A stretch of 64,000 nt of DNA from Bacteroidia bacterium (GTDB lineage: Bacteria; Bacteroidota; Bacteroidia; Bacteroidales; UBA932), in contig SABC01000001.1 in NCBI GenBank assembly GCA_009929175.1, positions 42,593 through 106,592 of the forward strand. Reading direction: 5' to 3'. Position 1 is the stretch's first letter. Every line of letters starts with the position of its first letter. Position numbers and translations under genes: made by a program. Below, piece after piece: positions 18,958 to 28,859 of this stretch. The notes beneath the pieces were generated by a model, which was not told where the DNA came from, did no database searches, and worked only from the letters and a program-made list of their open reading frames with translations.

Positions 18958-20272
18958 AAAAAAACCATCAAGATACCTCCTCATCATCTCAATAACTCTA
19001 CTGCCCCTCATCGTATACGGCTTTTCCAAAAAGTTGAATAACAGTCAACCCGAGGAGAGCAACGAAAGCGAAGAAATTCTCCCCGAAGCCCTCAACCACC
19101 TGCTTACAAATCAGCTATCGGATACATCCACAACGGAAAAACTGGATGCGCAAATAGAGCGTTTTATGCGCCAATGGGAAATCAAAGGTGCATCCCTGGC
19201 CATCATGAAGGACGAAAAGCTCATCTACGCAAAGGGCTACGGCTGGGCCAACCAAGAGATGGAAGAGCATACCGAGGTTAAACATATTTTCCGTATTGCC
19301 TCGCTGTCCAAACTAATCACAGCTGTAGCCGTCATGAAGCTTCATGAAGATGGATTGATTGACCTCAGCGACAAGATATTTGGGCCCGATGGCCTGTTGG
19401 ACAATCCGGACTTCCAGGAATACAGGGACAAAAAGGCAGAGAATATTACTGTAGAACACCTTTTACGGCACAAAGGCGGGTTTGGGACACGTGGAGGGGA
19501 CCCCATGTTTTCCCTGTCGCTTATAAGCAATCGCTTAGGGTTTGGAAGGGCCCTTACACAGGACGAACTTGTCTCTTATGTGCTTTCACAGAGGCTCCGT
19601 TTTGCACCCGGTACAGCAACAAGTTACTCCAACTTCGGGTACCTGCTCCTTTCCATGGTTGTGGAAAGAGTAACCGGAATTGGCTACGAACAATATGTTA
19701 AAAGCAATATCTTGTACCCAAACGGTATATATGACATGCACCTTGCCTGCAATTTATTTGAGGAGAGATATCCCAACGAAGTAAAATACTACGAGCCCTC
19801 CAACGAAGAGCCAATCCCGTCTTATGATGGGTCAGGGATTCTAAAACCACGCTGTTATGGTGGAAACGACATCCGACTGTTATCCGGAGCCGGAGCCTGG
19901 GTAGCCTCTCCCGTGGAACTCCTCAAGTTTGTCTCAATGATAGACGGTCGTGAAAATGTAAAGGATATACTCTCTGCACAAAGTATATCCCATATGACAT
20001 CATCCTCTGCAAGCACCCTTCCGATAGGATGGGCAAAGTGTACAAGCTCCGGTAGCTGGACCAGGACCGGAACCCTTTCGGGTACAAGTGCCCTGATCAA
20101 ATACAACGCTAACGGATACTCATGGGTTTTTATAACCAACACAAGTTCTTGGAAAGGATCCCGTTTTCCAAGGAACATAGAACAATTTTTTAGGGGAGCC
20201 ATGCAAAAGGTCTCCGAGTGGCCCCAAAGGGACCTGTTCGAGGTTAGAACTCAATTGTCAGGCCTATCGTAG
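18938..20272 (+). CDS. Beta-lactamase-family serine hydrolase
   Basis: SxxK motif RIASLSKLITAVAVM, YxN motif TSYSNFGYLLL; overlaps the MATE gene by 20 nt. Confidence 0.88.
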   Translation: MKRKSIRKKPSRYLLIISITLLPLIVYGFSKKLNNSQPEESNESEEILPEALNHLLTNQLSDTSTTEKLDAQIERFMRQWEIKGASLAIMKDEKLIYAKGYGWANQEMEEHTEVKHIFRIASLSKLITAVAVMKLHEDGLIDLSDKIFGPDGLLDNPDFQEYRDKKAENITVEHLLRHKGGFGTRGGDPMFSLSLISNRLGFGRALTQDELVSYVLSQRLRFAPGTATSYSNFGYLLLSMVVERVTGIGYEQYVKSNILYPNGIYDMHLACNLFEERYPNEVKYYEPSNEEPIPSYDGSGILKPRCYGGNDIRLLSGAGAWVASPVELLKFVSMIDGRENVKDILSAQSISHMTSSSASTLPIGWAKCTSSGSWTRTGTLSGTSALIKYNANGYSWVFITNTSSWKGSRFPRNIEQFFRGAMQKVSEWPQRDLFEVRTQLSGLS

Positions 20273-22667
20273 GTAATACCGTACCACTCACCTGCTCTAT
20301 CCTTTTCATTTCGTACCTCTGCTCTTCGTATGGTGCCTGCGGGTTTGTAATGGTTCCGGTACTTATAACCACATCTGAATCTTGATACTGTTTGTTGAGT
20401 ATATTCTGAATATCAATATAGACTTTCAAAGCAAACCGTTCAAAGTAAAATTCCTTGTCGGCCCTTATGTCTAATTGATTGAATTGTTTGAGATAGACCG
20501 AATTATAACGTGAATAGTCGCGGTAGGCCCTTCCCGATGCATCCCATGCAGCTACCAGGGAGGAGCGGTCCAGGTCGAGCGGAGTGTAAGGGCTGCCTCC
20601 CGAGTAGCGGAATTTTGCTCCCAAAACATAGTTCTTGGGGAACCTGTAACTTCCCGATAATGTCATCAACCTGCGATTGTTCCATAATGTTGGCTTGTAT
20701 GAGTCGTCTTTGTCCTTGAACTCGCTTTTGAAAAGGGTTATTGAACTTATGAGGTTAAACTTTTCTGATACAAACCAACGGAAAGAGAACTCTGCCCCGT
20801 AAGATCGTCCTTTGATATCCGATGAAATCTCTTCGTTACCCACAACCCCGTAATTGGTTCCTTTTCCCTCTACAGGGATTGAATCGTTCAAGGAGTACAT
20901 CCCGTCAAAATTCCATTTATGGAAAAGCTCCACCCCAAACTGCAACCCCTCGCTGCTACGGTAATCAAAACCAAACGCCACCTGGTCCGACCCTATGTAT
21001 TTCATCCCTTTGTTCACATATACACCGTTATTATCGGTAAAACCAAGGGCAGTAAGAGGAGGTAACTGGTAGTAACGCCCTGCAGAGCCATTGAGATATA
21101 AATTAGGTGCAATCTCGTATGATGCCGACACCCTGGGCGAAAACTGATTGAATGGGTTGGACATGTATGAAGAGAAGGAATTCCCGTCTGCGCGGACTCC
21201 TACATTGGCTGTGAATTTTTGGTCAGCCGACGTAAAGTTAAGGTTTGCAAACAAAGAGTATTTGACAAAATTTAGATCAGTATTGTAATTGATTACAACA
21301 GGCCTGTCGTAAAATACCTTTTGGTAAGTGTTATTGGTATACATTGGCAGGTCAGTGCCAAAACCGGCCGTTAGCCTCACCCGGTCCATCCGAGTAATGT
21401 TCTCCAGTCGGAATTTGGTCTCCTGTTCCACCGAACGGTATTTAAGGGTCAAATTATCCTGCGAGCTCTCGTCGTTGTTCCTGTATTTTGTATTCCTGTT
21501 ATTCAGATAACTATGGCTAAGATAAAGGTTCAATGTATTCCTGCCGTAAAAATACCTGTATGCGGTACCAATTGTAAAAACCTCCTGCTCTATCACCGGC
21601 AGGTAAGCAAGTATGTACTCGTTAGATTCTTTGCCTCCGGTATCGTCGTTAAGGGTCATGTTGTCCAGCCCGGCAATGCCCAAAAAGGTCAATTCATGTT
21701 TGTTGTCAAACCGTTTCTCTACCTTGAACTGGAAATCAGAGAAAGAGGGTAAAAAAGGCAATCCTATCGCTTTGAATAAAAGTTGCAGGTAAGAAGTCCG
21801 TGCAGAGACCAGGTAGTTGGTCTTTTTTCCAAAATGGCCACTCGAACTGAATCCCGCCTCCGATGCACCGACTGTGAACTTGAAATTGTTTCTCAAAGGA
21901 TCTCCATCCTTTAACTTGAGATCCAGCACCGAACTCAAAGCACCTCCCCTGGAGACAGGAAAGTTACCGGCGTAAAAATCCACCTCCCTGATAAAATCGG
22001 CATCAATTATCCCCACCGGACCACCCGAAGCCCCTTGGGTACTGAAGTGGTTGATTGTAGGAATCTCTATCCCGTCATAAAAGAAACGGTTTTCCGAAGG
22101 ACCTCCGCCCCTGACAAGCAGGTCGTTCCTGTAGCCACCGGTCACAACTCCTGCCACACCCGGCAACGAACCAACCACCCTTGAGATATCCCTGTTTGCC
22201 CCGGGATTCTTCTCTATCTCCTGGACTCCTATGCTTTTTTGCGAAAGAGGACTTTCGGGCAGGCGGCGGAAAGGATCGGCTTTTGGTTTTACAGTTACCG
22301 AATTGAGCAAAACGCTCTCCTCTTCGAGCTCCAGCCTCAGGAAATTCCCCATTGCAGAAACCATGAACTCTTCCGATATATACTGGTTGTAGCCAAGAAG
22401 GTCGGCCTGGACCCTGTAACTCCCTGGTGTAACACCTTTAATCTCGAACTGCCCCTGCTGGTCGGTTATTGCAAAAAGACTCCCTCTCCATACCGAAACC
22501 GTCACAAACTGGACCGGTTCTCGGCTCGTCTTATCTATTACAACTCCCCTGATTGAGTAGAGCCTCTGTTCCTCGGAACGAAGCAATCCCGGTAAGGTTA
22601 AAAACACAAAGGCAACAACTAAAAACAAGCCATTGCCCCTTTTATTTAATAAAAATATATTCTTCAT
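20244..22667 (-). CDS. TonB-dependent receptor with N-terminal carboxypeptidase-regulatory-like domain
   Basis: IRGVVIDKTSREPVQFVTVSVWRGSLFAITDQQGQFEIKGVTPGSYRV; plug region VVGSLPGVAGVVTGGYRNDLLVRGGGPSENRFFYDGIEIP; C-terminal Phe. Confidence 0.93.
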   Translation of the reverse strand: MKNIFLLNKRGNGLFLVVAFVFLTLPGLLRSEEQRLYSIRGVVIDKTSREPVQFVTVSVWRGSLFAITDQQGQFEIKGVTPGSYRVQADLLGYNQYISEEFMVSAMGNFLRLELEEESVLLNSVTVKPKADPFRRLPESPLSQKSIGVQEIEKNPGANRDISRVVGSLPGVAGVVTGGYRNDLLVRGGGPSENRFFYDGIEIPTINHFSTQGASGGPVGIIDADFIREVDFYAGNFPVSRGGALSSVLDLKLKDGDPLRNNFKFTVGASEAGFSSSGHFGKKTNYLVSARTSYLQLLFKAIGLPFLPSFSDFQFKVEKRFDNKHELTFLGIAGLDNMTLNDDTGGKESNEYILAYLPVIEQEVFTIGTAYRYFYGRNTLNLYLSHSYLNNRNTKYRNNDESSQDNLTLKYRSVEQETKFRLENITRMDRVRLTAGFGTDLPMYTNNTYQKVFYDRPVVINYNTDLNFVKYSLFANLNFTSADQKFTANVGVRADGNSFSSYMSNPFNQFSPRVSASYEIAPNLYLNGSAGRYYQLPPLTALGFTDNNGVYVNKGMKYIGSDQVAFGFDYRSSEGLQFGVELFHKWNFDGMYSLNDSIPVEGKGTNYGVVGNEEISSDIKGRSYGAEFSFRWFVSEKFNLISSITLFKSEFKDKDDSYKPTLWNNRRLMTLSGSYRFPKNYVLGAKFRYSGGSPYTPLDLDRSSLVAAWDASGRAYRDYSRYNSVYLKQFNQLDIRADKEFYFERFALKVYIDIQNILNKQYQDSDVVISTGTITNPQAPYEEQRYEMKRIEQVSGTVLPTIGLTIEF

Positions 22668-22706
22668 AAATCGACTCTATTACCTTTTTAGTGTAATAGA
22701 AACAAC

Positions 22707-24050
22707 TTAATCAGCAAAAAGTTCTCCTGCCATCAACCTTAACCTGATTTCGGAAAGTTTGGTTTCGTAGAGGGCCCTAAGCTTTCTGTCTGAGGCCGAT
22801 AGATATGACAACTGGTAGTCCCTGAATTCGATTCCCGAGAGTGATCCCAGCCTGTATTTGGCCATTGCAGCCTCGAGGTTAAGGAATGCCGATTCGCGGC
22901 TCTCCTCTTCGAAGTCTATTGATCGGAGATTGTTGTTGTAAAAGTTGTACAACTGCCTGATTTCGCTCTCCAGTTCCTTCTCGTACCTCAGCAGGTTCAA
23001 ACGCTCATTTTCCCGTGTGATTGCGGCATTCCGCACCCTCCTGTTCAGTTCTCCCCCACTGAAGATTGGCAACGATAAGGAAACCCCCCAGTTGAAACCG
23101 TCCGATTCGTTGTATTTAGAAGGAATCAGCTGACTCCTGTTGAAGTTGTAGTTGTATCCTGCTGTGAGGTCCAAGACCGGATATCTGGAAGATTGCGCTA
23201 TCTTGTAATCCAGCCCTGCAATATACTCCCGTGTCCTCATGGCATTGAGCTCGGTGTTCTTTCCCAACGCCGATTCCAGCAATAGCTGCAACTGCAACTG
23301 CCTTTCGGGGATAATCGTGTCTTGCACCCGGGCCGGAGAGTCCAATGGCAAATTCATTAGTTCGAACAATTCAATATAGGCATTCTTGAGGTTCTCCTTT
23401 TGAAGCATCAGACTGGAGGAGTCACTGTTAAGGTAAATCTTTGCCTGCTTGTATTCCAAACCCGAATCACTTCCTATATCATAACGGGTCAATGCCTGGT
23501 TATACCTTATCTGTGAAATCGCAACCAGCTCGTTCAAAAGATCCACCTGGTTCTGAAGGCTGATAATCTTGTAGTATTGGGAAGAGATGGTCATGATGAG
23601 GTTCTCCACAACCGAGCGGAAATTATACTGTCCTTGTTTCAAAAGCTCTTCCTGCTTCTCCCTGGCTGCAAACATGTAAAACCCATCGAACAATCTCCAC
23701 GAGGCATTCAGCCCGTTTATCACAGAAGTACTGTGGGTTTTGCTGTTTTCCACATCCCCTGTACTGTTGTAGTTCTTTTGCCCTGTGCGGCTGTCACTAA
23801 AACGTGAAGATGCACTCAGCGACGGTAAAAAGGGTTCCAGATTGACATTATTCTTTGCAATCTCCAGGTTATTTGTGGAAATTGCCACAGAATAATTGGA
23901 TTCCAAAGCAGTAGCGATACACTCCTCCAATGTCAGGAAACCAGTTTGTGAACCGTTATGGTTTTGCGCCCCGGCATCATAAATGGAGAGGAGTACTGCA
24001 AACAATATAATACTTAAACTACTTTTTAACACTTTCGTCATAATTTGCAT
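22707..24050 (-). CDS. TolC-family outer membrane efflux protein (start may be 24041)
   Basis: LTLEECIATALESNYSVAISTNNLEIAKNNV; coiled-coil repeats. Confidence 0.9.
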   Translation of the reverse strand: MQIMTKVLKSSLSIILFAVLLSIYDAGAQNHNGSQTGFLTLEECIATALESNYSVAISTNNLEIAKNNVNLEPFLPSLSASSRFSDSRTGQKNYNSTGDVENSKTHSTSVINGLNASWRLFDGFYMFAAREKQEELLKQGQYNFRSVVENLIMTISSQYYKIISLQNQVDLLNELVAISQIRYNQALTRYDIGSDSGLEYKQAKIYLNSDSSSLMLQKENLKNAYIELFELMNLPLDSPARVQDTIIPERQLQLQLLLESALGKNTELNAMRTREYIAGLDYKIAQSSRYPVLDLTAGYNYNFNRSQLIPSKYNESDGFNWGVSLSLPIFSGGELNRRVRNAAITRENERLNLLRYEKELESEIRQLYNFYNNNLRSIDFEEESRESAFLNLEAAMAKYRLGSLSGIEFRDYQLSYLSASDRKLRALYETKLSEIRLRLMAGELFAD

Positions 24051-27000
24051 TTGATGAAGAGATAAACGAATACATGGCCGGGATTATATACAAAGTAAAG
24101 AATGTAGAAAAGATAAGCCCTCCAGCTACGGCAACCCCCATTGAAATCCGGCTTTCGGCCCCGGCTCCTGTTGCAAAAACCATGGGGGCAATACCCAGGA
24201 CAGTCGATAGACTGGTCATAAGGATTGGTCTGAACCTGGAGGCTGCAGATTCCATAATGGCATCCATTTTCCCGAGCCCAAGGAGTTTCCTCTGGTTGGC
24301 AAATTCCACCATTAGGATTCCGTTCTTGGATACTAACCCGATGAGCATGATCAAACCGATTTGGCTGAATATATTTAAAGTTTGTCCGTAGGCCTTGATT
24401 GAAACCAAGGCTCCGAATACCGCAAGCGGAACAGTAAACATTATTATCAACGGATCCCGGAAACTTTCAAACTGAGCTGCCAGCACCAGGTATATCAGGA
24501 CAAGTGCAAGGATGAACGCAAACAACAAACTGGATGTACTCTCCACAAAATCCTTGGACTGGCCGGTAAGGGTTGTTGAGTAATTGTTGGGGTCAAGCAC
24601 TTTGTCGGCTATCCTGTCCATCTCGGCAAGTCCCTGCCCCAATGTGTAACCTTTCGACAAGGAGGCCGATACAGTTGCCGATACAAATCTGTTGTACCTG
24701 TATAGCTGGGGAGGCGTACTGCTCTCCTCCAGCTTGATCAGGTTGTCCAGTTGTATAAGTTCGCCTTTGTCGTTCCTTACATAAATATTTGCCAGGTCCA
24801 CGGGCTTGTTTCGCATACTCTGGTCTATCTGGCTCATTATCTGGTATTGCTTACCATTACGGATAAAATACCCGATCCTTTGTTCACTCATGGTAAGTTG
24901 GAGGGTCTGGGCAATGTTCTGTATTGAAACTCCTAGCATGGAGGCCTTGTCCCTGTCTATACTCACACTCAGTTCGGGTTTTGTGAACCTCAGGTTGACA
25001 TCGGAATTTGCAAAGACATCGCTCTGGGCAACCTCAGCCATATAATATGGGATAATCCTCTTGAGAGAATCTATGTGGTTGGCCTGAATCACATATTGCA
25101 CCGGCATCCCGCCTCTCCGGCCACCGAAGGTTTGCTGCTGGTTTACAAAACTGCGGGCACCGGTCAGCATCGATACCTTTGGCGAGAGTTCGTCGGCAAT
25201 CTCCTGTTGGGTTCGTGACCTCTGCAGAGGATCAACCAGTGCAATCTGGAAATTGGCCCTGTTGTTTCCCCATGTGCCAATCATCTGCATTCCCATCTCC
25301 TTTTCCGGCACCTCTTGCTCTATAAGTTCAAACATCTCATCGGAGTATTTTAACATATAGTCATATGTAGCTCCCTCCTGTGCAGTACTGGAGACAGTAA
25401 TCATAGAGCGGTCTTCCAGCGGCGCCATCTCGGATGGCAATGTTAACCACAGGTAAGCAATCACCCCGAAAGAGACAACCAAGAAAAGGATTGCAATCCA
25501 CCTGGCTTTCATAAATGCACTAAGGGAGGTATTATATAATCTGTTAAGACCAATAAAGAAAGGTTCTGTAAACCTGTAAAATCCCCCTTCTGCAGAACCT
25601 CTTTTCAAAAGTTTGCTGGATATCATAGGTGTGAATGTCAAGGCAACAAAACTGGATATCATCACAGCACCGGCTATAACAATTGAAAACTCCCGGAAAA
25701 GCCTGCCTGTAACTCCCTGTAAGAAGACAATCGGGAAAAAGACTGCCACCAGTGTCACGGTCGTTGCAATCACGGCAAAGAAAATCTCTTTAGACCCCTC
25801 GATTGCTGCCTTCTTGGGATTCATCCCCCTCTCTATCTTGGTATATATGTTTTCCATCACCACAATGGCATCATCCACAACAAGTCCGATCGCAAGCACC
25901 AGGGCAAGCAAAGTAAGGATGTTGATGGAAAAGCCGGCCAGGTACATAATAAAGAAAGAACCCACGAGCGAAATTGGTATGGCAATGATCGGAATCAAAG
26001 TAGTTCTCCAGTTACGCAAGAACAGGAATATAATGAGCACCACCAGGAAAAAGGCCTGTATGATTGTATTTTGCACCTCACTGATAGAATCCCTGATAAA
26101 AATTGTGTTGTCAAAACCAATACCAACCTCTATATCATCGGGCAGGTTGCTCTTCAACTCCTCAATCGCCTTTTTGGCATCATCAACAATGTTTATATAA
26201 TTGGCACCAGGTTGTGGCACAAGGATACATGCAACCATAGGTACTCCGTCCCTTTTAAGGATTGAGCGTGTGTTTTCGGCTTCGACCTCTGCAACACCGA
26301 CATCCGAAAAGCGGACAACACGATCGCCACTCCTGAATATTATCAGGTTGTTAAAATCATCCAGGGTTTGGAGCCTTCCCAAAGTCCGGACAGTGAGTTC
26401 CATTGTAGAGCCTTCTATCCTTCCCGAAGGGAGTTCTACATTCTCCCTTGAGACTGCCTGCCTCACATCCAAAGGGGTTATCTTATAGGCTGCCAACAGC
26501 AACGGATCCATCCTCATCCTCACCGAAAACCTTTTTGACCCCCAGATACCAACATCGCTGACCCCGCTAATAGTTTGTAGTCTCTCCTTGAAGTTCACCT
26601 CGGCATACTCGCTCAAATCAATTATATCCCTTGTGGGGCTGGAGATTGTGACAGAAAATATTGGTTGTGCGTCGGCATCCGACTTGGATACAACCGGAGG
26701 GTCCACATCTTGCGGCAGCCTTCTCTGTGCACCGGAAACCTTGTCCCGCACATCGTTGGCAGCAGTTTCCATATCTACCTCCAGGTTAAACTCAATATTT
26801 ATGGAGCTGGAGCCATCCCTGCTGGTACTGGAGATGGAGCGTATACCGGGTATCCCGTTTACAGCCGCCTCCAACGGTTCAGTTATCTGGGTCTCTATGA
26901 CATCGGCATTGGCTCCCGGGAAGGAGCACCTTACCGAAATCACTGGGTTGTCAACACTAGGGTAATCCCTGACTCCTAGCGAAGTATAGCCTATTGCTCC

Positions 27001-27072
27001 AAAAATAAGGATCAACAGGCTCATCACTGTTGCCAGTACGGGTCTGTTTATAGTAGTTGTCGATAGACTCAT
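24019..27072 (-). CDS. RND efflux transporter, AcrB/MexF-like
   Basis: INRPVLATVMSLLILIFGAIGYTSLGVRDYPSVDNPVI; VVDDAIVVMENIYTKIERG; LIGLVSKNGILMVEFAN. Confidence 0.96.
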   Translation of the reverse strand: MSLSTTTINRPVLATVMSLLILIFGAIGYTSLGVRDYPSVDNPVISVRCSFPGANADVIETQITEPLEAAVNGIPGIRSISSTSRDGSSSINIEFNLEVDMETAANDVRDKVSGAQRRLPQDVDPPVVSKSDADAQPIFSVTISSPTRDIIDLSEYAEVNFKERLQTISGVSDVGIWGSKRFSVRMRMDPLLLAAYKITPLDVRQAVSRENVELPSGRIEGSTMELTVRTLGRLQTLDDFNNLIIFRSGDRVVRFSDVGVAEVEAENTRSILKRDGVPMVACILVPQPGANYINIVDDAKKAIEELKSNLPDDIEVGIGFDNTIFIRDSISEVQNTIIQAFFLVVLIIFLFLRNWRTTLIPIIAIPISLVGSFFIMYLAGFSINILTLLALVLAIGLVVDDAIVVMENIYTKIERGMNPKKAAIEGSKEIFFAVIATTVTLVAVFFPIVFLQGVTGRLFREFSIVIAGAVMISSFVALTFTPMISSKLLKRGSAEGGFYRFTEPFFIGLNRLYNTSLSAFMKARWIAILFLVVSFGVIAYLWLTLPSEMAPLEDRSMITVSSTAQEGATYDYMLKYSDEMFELIEQEVPEKEMGMQMIGTWGNNRANFQIALVDPLQRSRTQQEIADELSPKVSMLTGARSFVNQQQTFGGRRGGMPVQYVIQANHIDSLKRIIPYYMAEVAQSDVFANSDVNLRFTKPELSVSIDRDKASMLGVSIQNIAQTLQLTMSEQRIGYFIRNGKQYQIMSQIDQSMRNKPVDLANIYVRNDKGELIQLDNLIKLEESSTPPQLYRYNRFVSATVSASLSKGYTLGQGLAEMDRIADKVLDPNNYSTTLTGQSKDFVESTSSLLFAFILALVLIYLVLAAQFESFRDPLIIMFTVPLAVFGALVSIKAYGQTLNIFSQIGLIMLIGLVSKNGILMVEFANQRKLLGLGKMDAIMESAASRFRPILMTSLSTVLGIAPMVFATGAGAESRISMGVAVAGGLIFSTFFTLYIIPAMYSFISSSNANYDESVKK

Positions 27073-27084
27073 AATCGGAAAATA

Positions 27085-28179
27085 TTAAAGATTAGCCGGA
27101 TTTACAGACATGCCCTCCCTGAGCTGCATCAATCCTGTTGTTATCACGGTATCCCCTTTTTCTACACCCGAAAGGATTTCAAGCATGTCGGCAGTTCGGT
27201 TTCCGGTCTGTACCGGTATAAGTAAAGCTTTACCGTTTTTAACCAGCCAAACCGACCTTCCGTTCACATCGGGGACAACCGACTGGTTCGGAACATATAC
27301 ATTGGCCTCCCTGTCTCCGGTACTCAACATTACTTTGGCCGACATCCCCGGCCTTAGCCGATACTTGTCATTCCTGTAGCGTGCCCTGATCAGTATTGTC
27401 CTTGTGGTAATATCTATCTGGGGATCTGTTGCATAAACCAACGCTTTGAAATCATCGATCATACCCTCAACATTGAAGATTATTGTAGATCCGTTGAGTC
27501 TGTCGGCAACATACTTTTCAGGGATTGCCACCTCCACTATGAGGTTTGCAATGTCCACCAATGTTGTGATCTTTGTATTGGGTTGCAGGAAAGCACCCAG
27601 GCTGATATCCCGGAAGCCAACAACTCCGTCGAAAGGAGCCCTTACCAGCATTTTCTCAATCCTGATCTTAAGGTGCTCGATATCTTGTTTGAGAACATTG
27701 TATTCTGTCAGTACCTGGTCATAATCTTCTCGGCTCACCGCATCCTTTTCCAAGAGTATCCTCTGCCTCTCCAGCCTCTCCTGCAAAAGAGTATGCTGGT
27801 ATTCGGCCCTGGTCAGCTGTACCCTGAGCTCATCGTCATTGAGTTTTACGAGTATATCTCCCTTCTTGACAAATTGTCCCTCCTGGAAATTGATTGAAGT
27901 TACCCTTCCGGACTGCTCGCTCACAATATCGACCCTCTCATTTGCCACCAGATTGCCAATCCTTAAAAACCCTTCGTTTTTTGACATCATTTCGGCAATA
28001 TAAACCGAAACCGGCAGAGATCTGCCGCCTCTGCCCGGTTGGGCTGCCGGCCTCCCTGCAGACCCTTCGGTTATTTCCGGGGTTTTATTCCTGAACAACT
28101 TGTTGTAGGCGAACATCGCCAAAGCAAAAAATAACGGTATGCTCAAATAAAGCAGATACTTTTGTGTTTTTTTCATCAA
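27085..28179 (-). CDS. RND periplasmic adaptor (membrane fusion protein)
   Basis: VDIVSEQSGRVTSINFQEGQFVKKGDILVKLNDDELRVQLTRAEY; APFDGVVGFRDISLGAFLQPNTKI. Confidence 0.94.
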   Translation of the reverse strand: MMKKTQKYLLYLSIPLFFALAMFAYNKLFRNKTPEITEGSAGRPAAQPGRGGRSLPVSVYIAEMMSKNEGFLRIGNLVANERVDIVSEQSGRVTSINFQEGQFVKKGDILVKLNDDELRVQLTRAEYQHTLLQERLERQRILLEKDAVSREDYDQVLTEYNVLKQDIEHLKIRIEKMLVRAPFDGVVGFRDISLGAFLQPNTKITTLVDIANLIVEVAIPEKYVADRLNGSTIIFNVEGMIDDFKALVYATDPQIDITTRTILIRARYRNDKYRLRPGMSAKVMLSTGDREANVYVPNQSVVPDVNGRSVWLVKNGKALLIPVQTGNRTADMLEILSGVEKGDTVITTGLMQLREGMSVNPANL

Positions 28180-28307
28180 TCGTCAATTTATCTTTTCTTT
28201 GACAACAAACCAGCCAAAAGGTTTAATCACAAGAGGCCTTTTTGCCCATATTTATTGATAGCCGTTTTATTGCCTATATTTGCAGTTGAAGTCAAATCAG
28301 GCAAAAA

Positions 28308-28859
28308 GTGTACAGGAAACTTAACAACAATGAATTGAACAGGGTATCCATTCCCGAATTCCGGGAAATGGAAAAGATGCCCCTGGTTGTTGTGCTGGAC
28401 AACGTAAGGAGCCAACATAACATTGGAGCAGCATTCCGCACAGCTGATGCTTTTGCTGCCCGATCACTGGTACTATGCGGGATCAGCGCGACCCCTCCCT
28501 CTCCCGAAATCAGGAAAAGTGCATTGGGTGCCGAGGAGAGTGTCCCATGGGAATTTTTTAAAGAGACAACCCAAGCTGTGCAGCAGCTAAAGGAAAAAGG
28601 GTACACTGTACTTGCAATGGAGCAGACCGTGAACTCCGTAGAACTCCAAAAATTCCAACCTGCGGCAGGCTCCCGTTATGCAATTGTATTCGGCAACGAA
28701 GTCAAAGGGGTTTCACAGGATGTTATAAACTTGTGTGACGGAACATTGGAAATACCCCAATTTGGCACCAAACACTCACTCAACGTTTCGGTCTCGGTGG
28801 GGATTGCCCTTTGGGATTTCACTTTCAAATACAACCAACTTAATGATCATGGTAGATAG
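28308..28859 (+). CDS. SpoU/TrmH-family RNA methyltransferase
   Basis: VVVLDNVRSQHNIGAAFRTADAF; YAIVFGNEVKGVSQDVINLCDGTLEIPQFGTKHSLNVSVSVGIALW. Confidence 0.93.
   Translation: MYRKLNNNELNRVSIPEFREMEKMPLVVVLDNVRSQHNIGAAFRTADAFAARSLVLCGISATPPSPEIRKSALGAEESVPWEFFKETTQAVQQLKEKGYTVLAMEQTVNSVELQKFQPAAGSRYAIVFGNEVKGVSQDVINLCDGTLEIPQFGTKHSLNVSVSVGIALWDFTFKYNQLNDHGR

Noticed and set aside
28735-28848. N-terminal extension of the MoaA ORF
   Set aside because: Lies in the trmH-like coding region in another frame; conserved MoaA sequence starts at MVDSFGRKINYLR.
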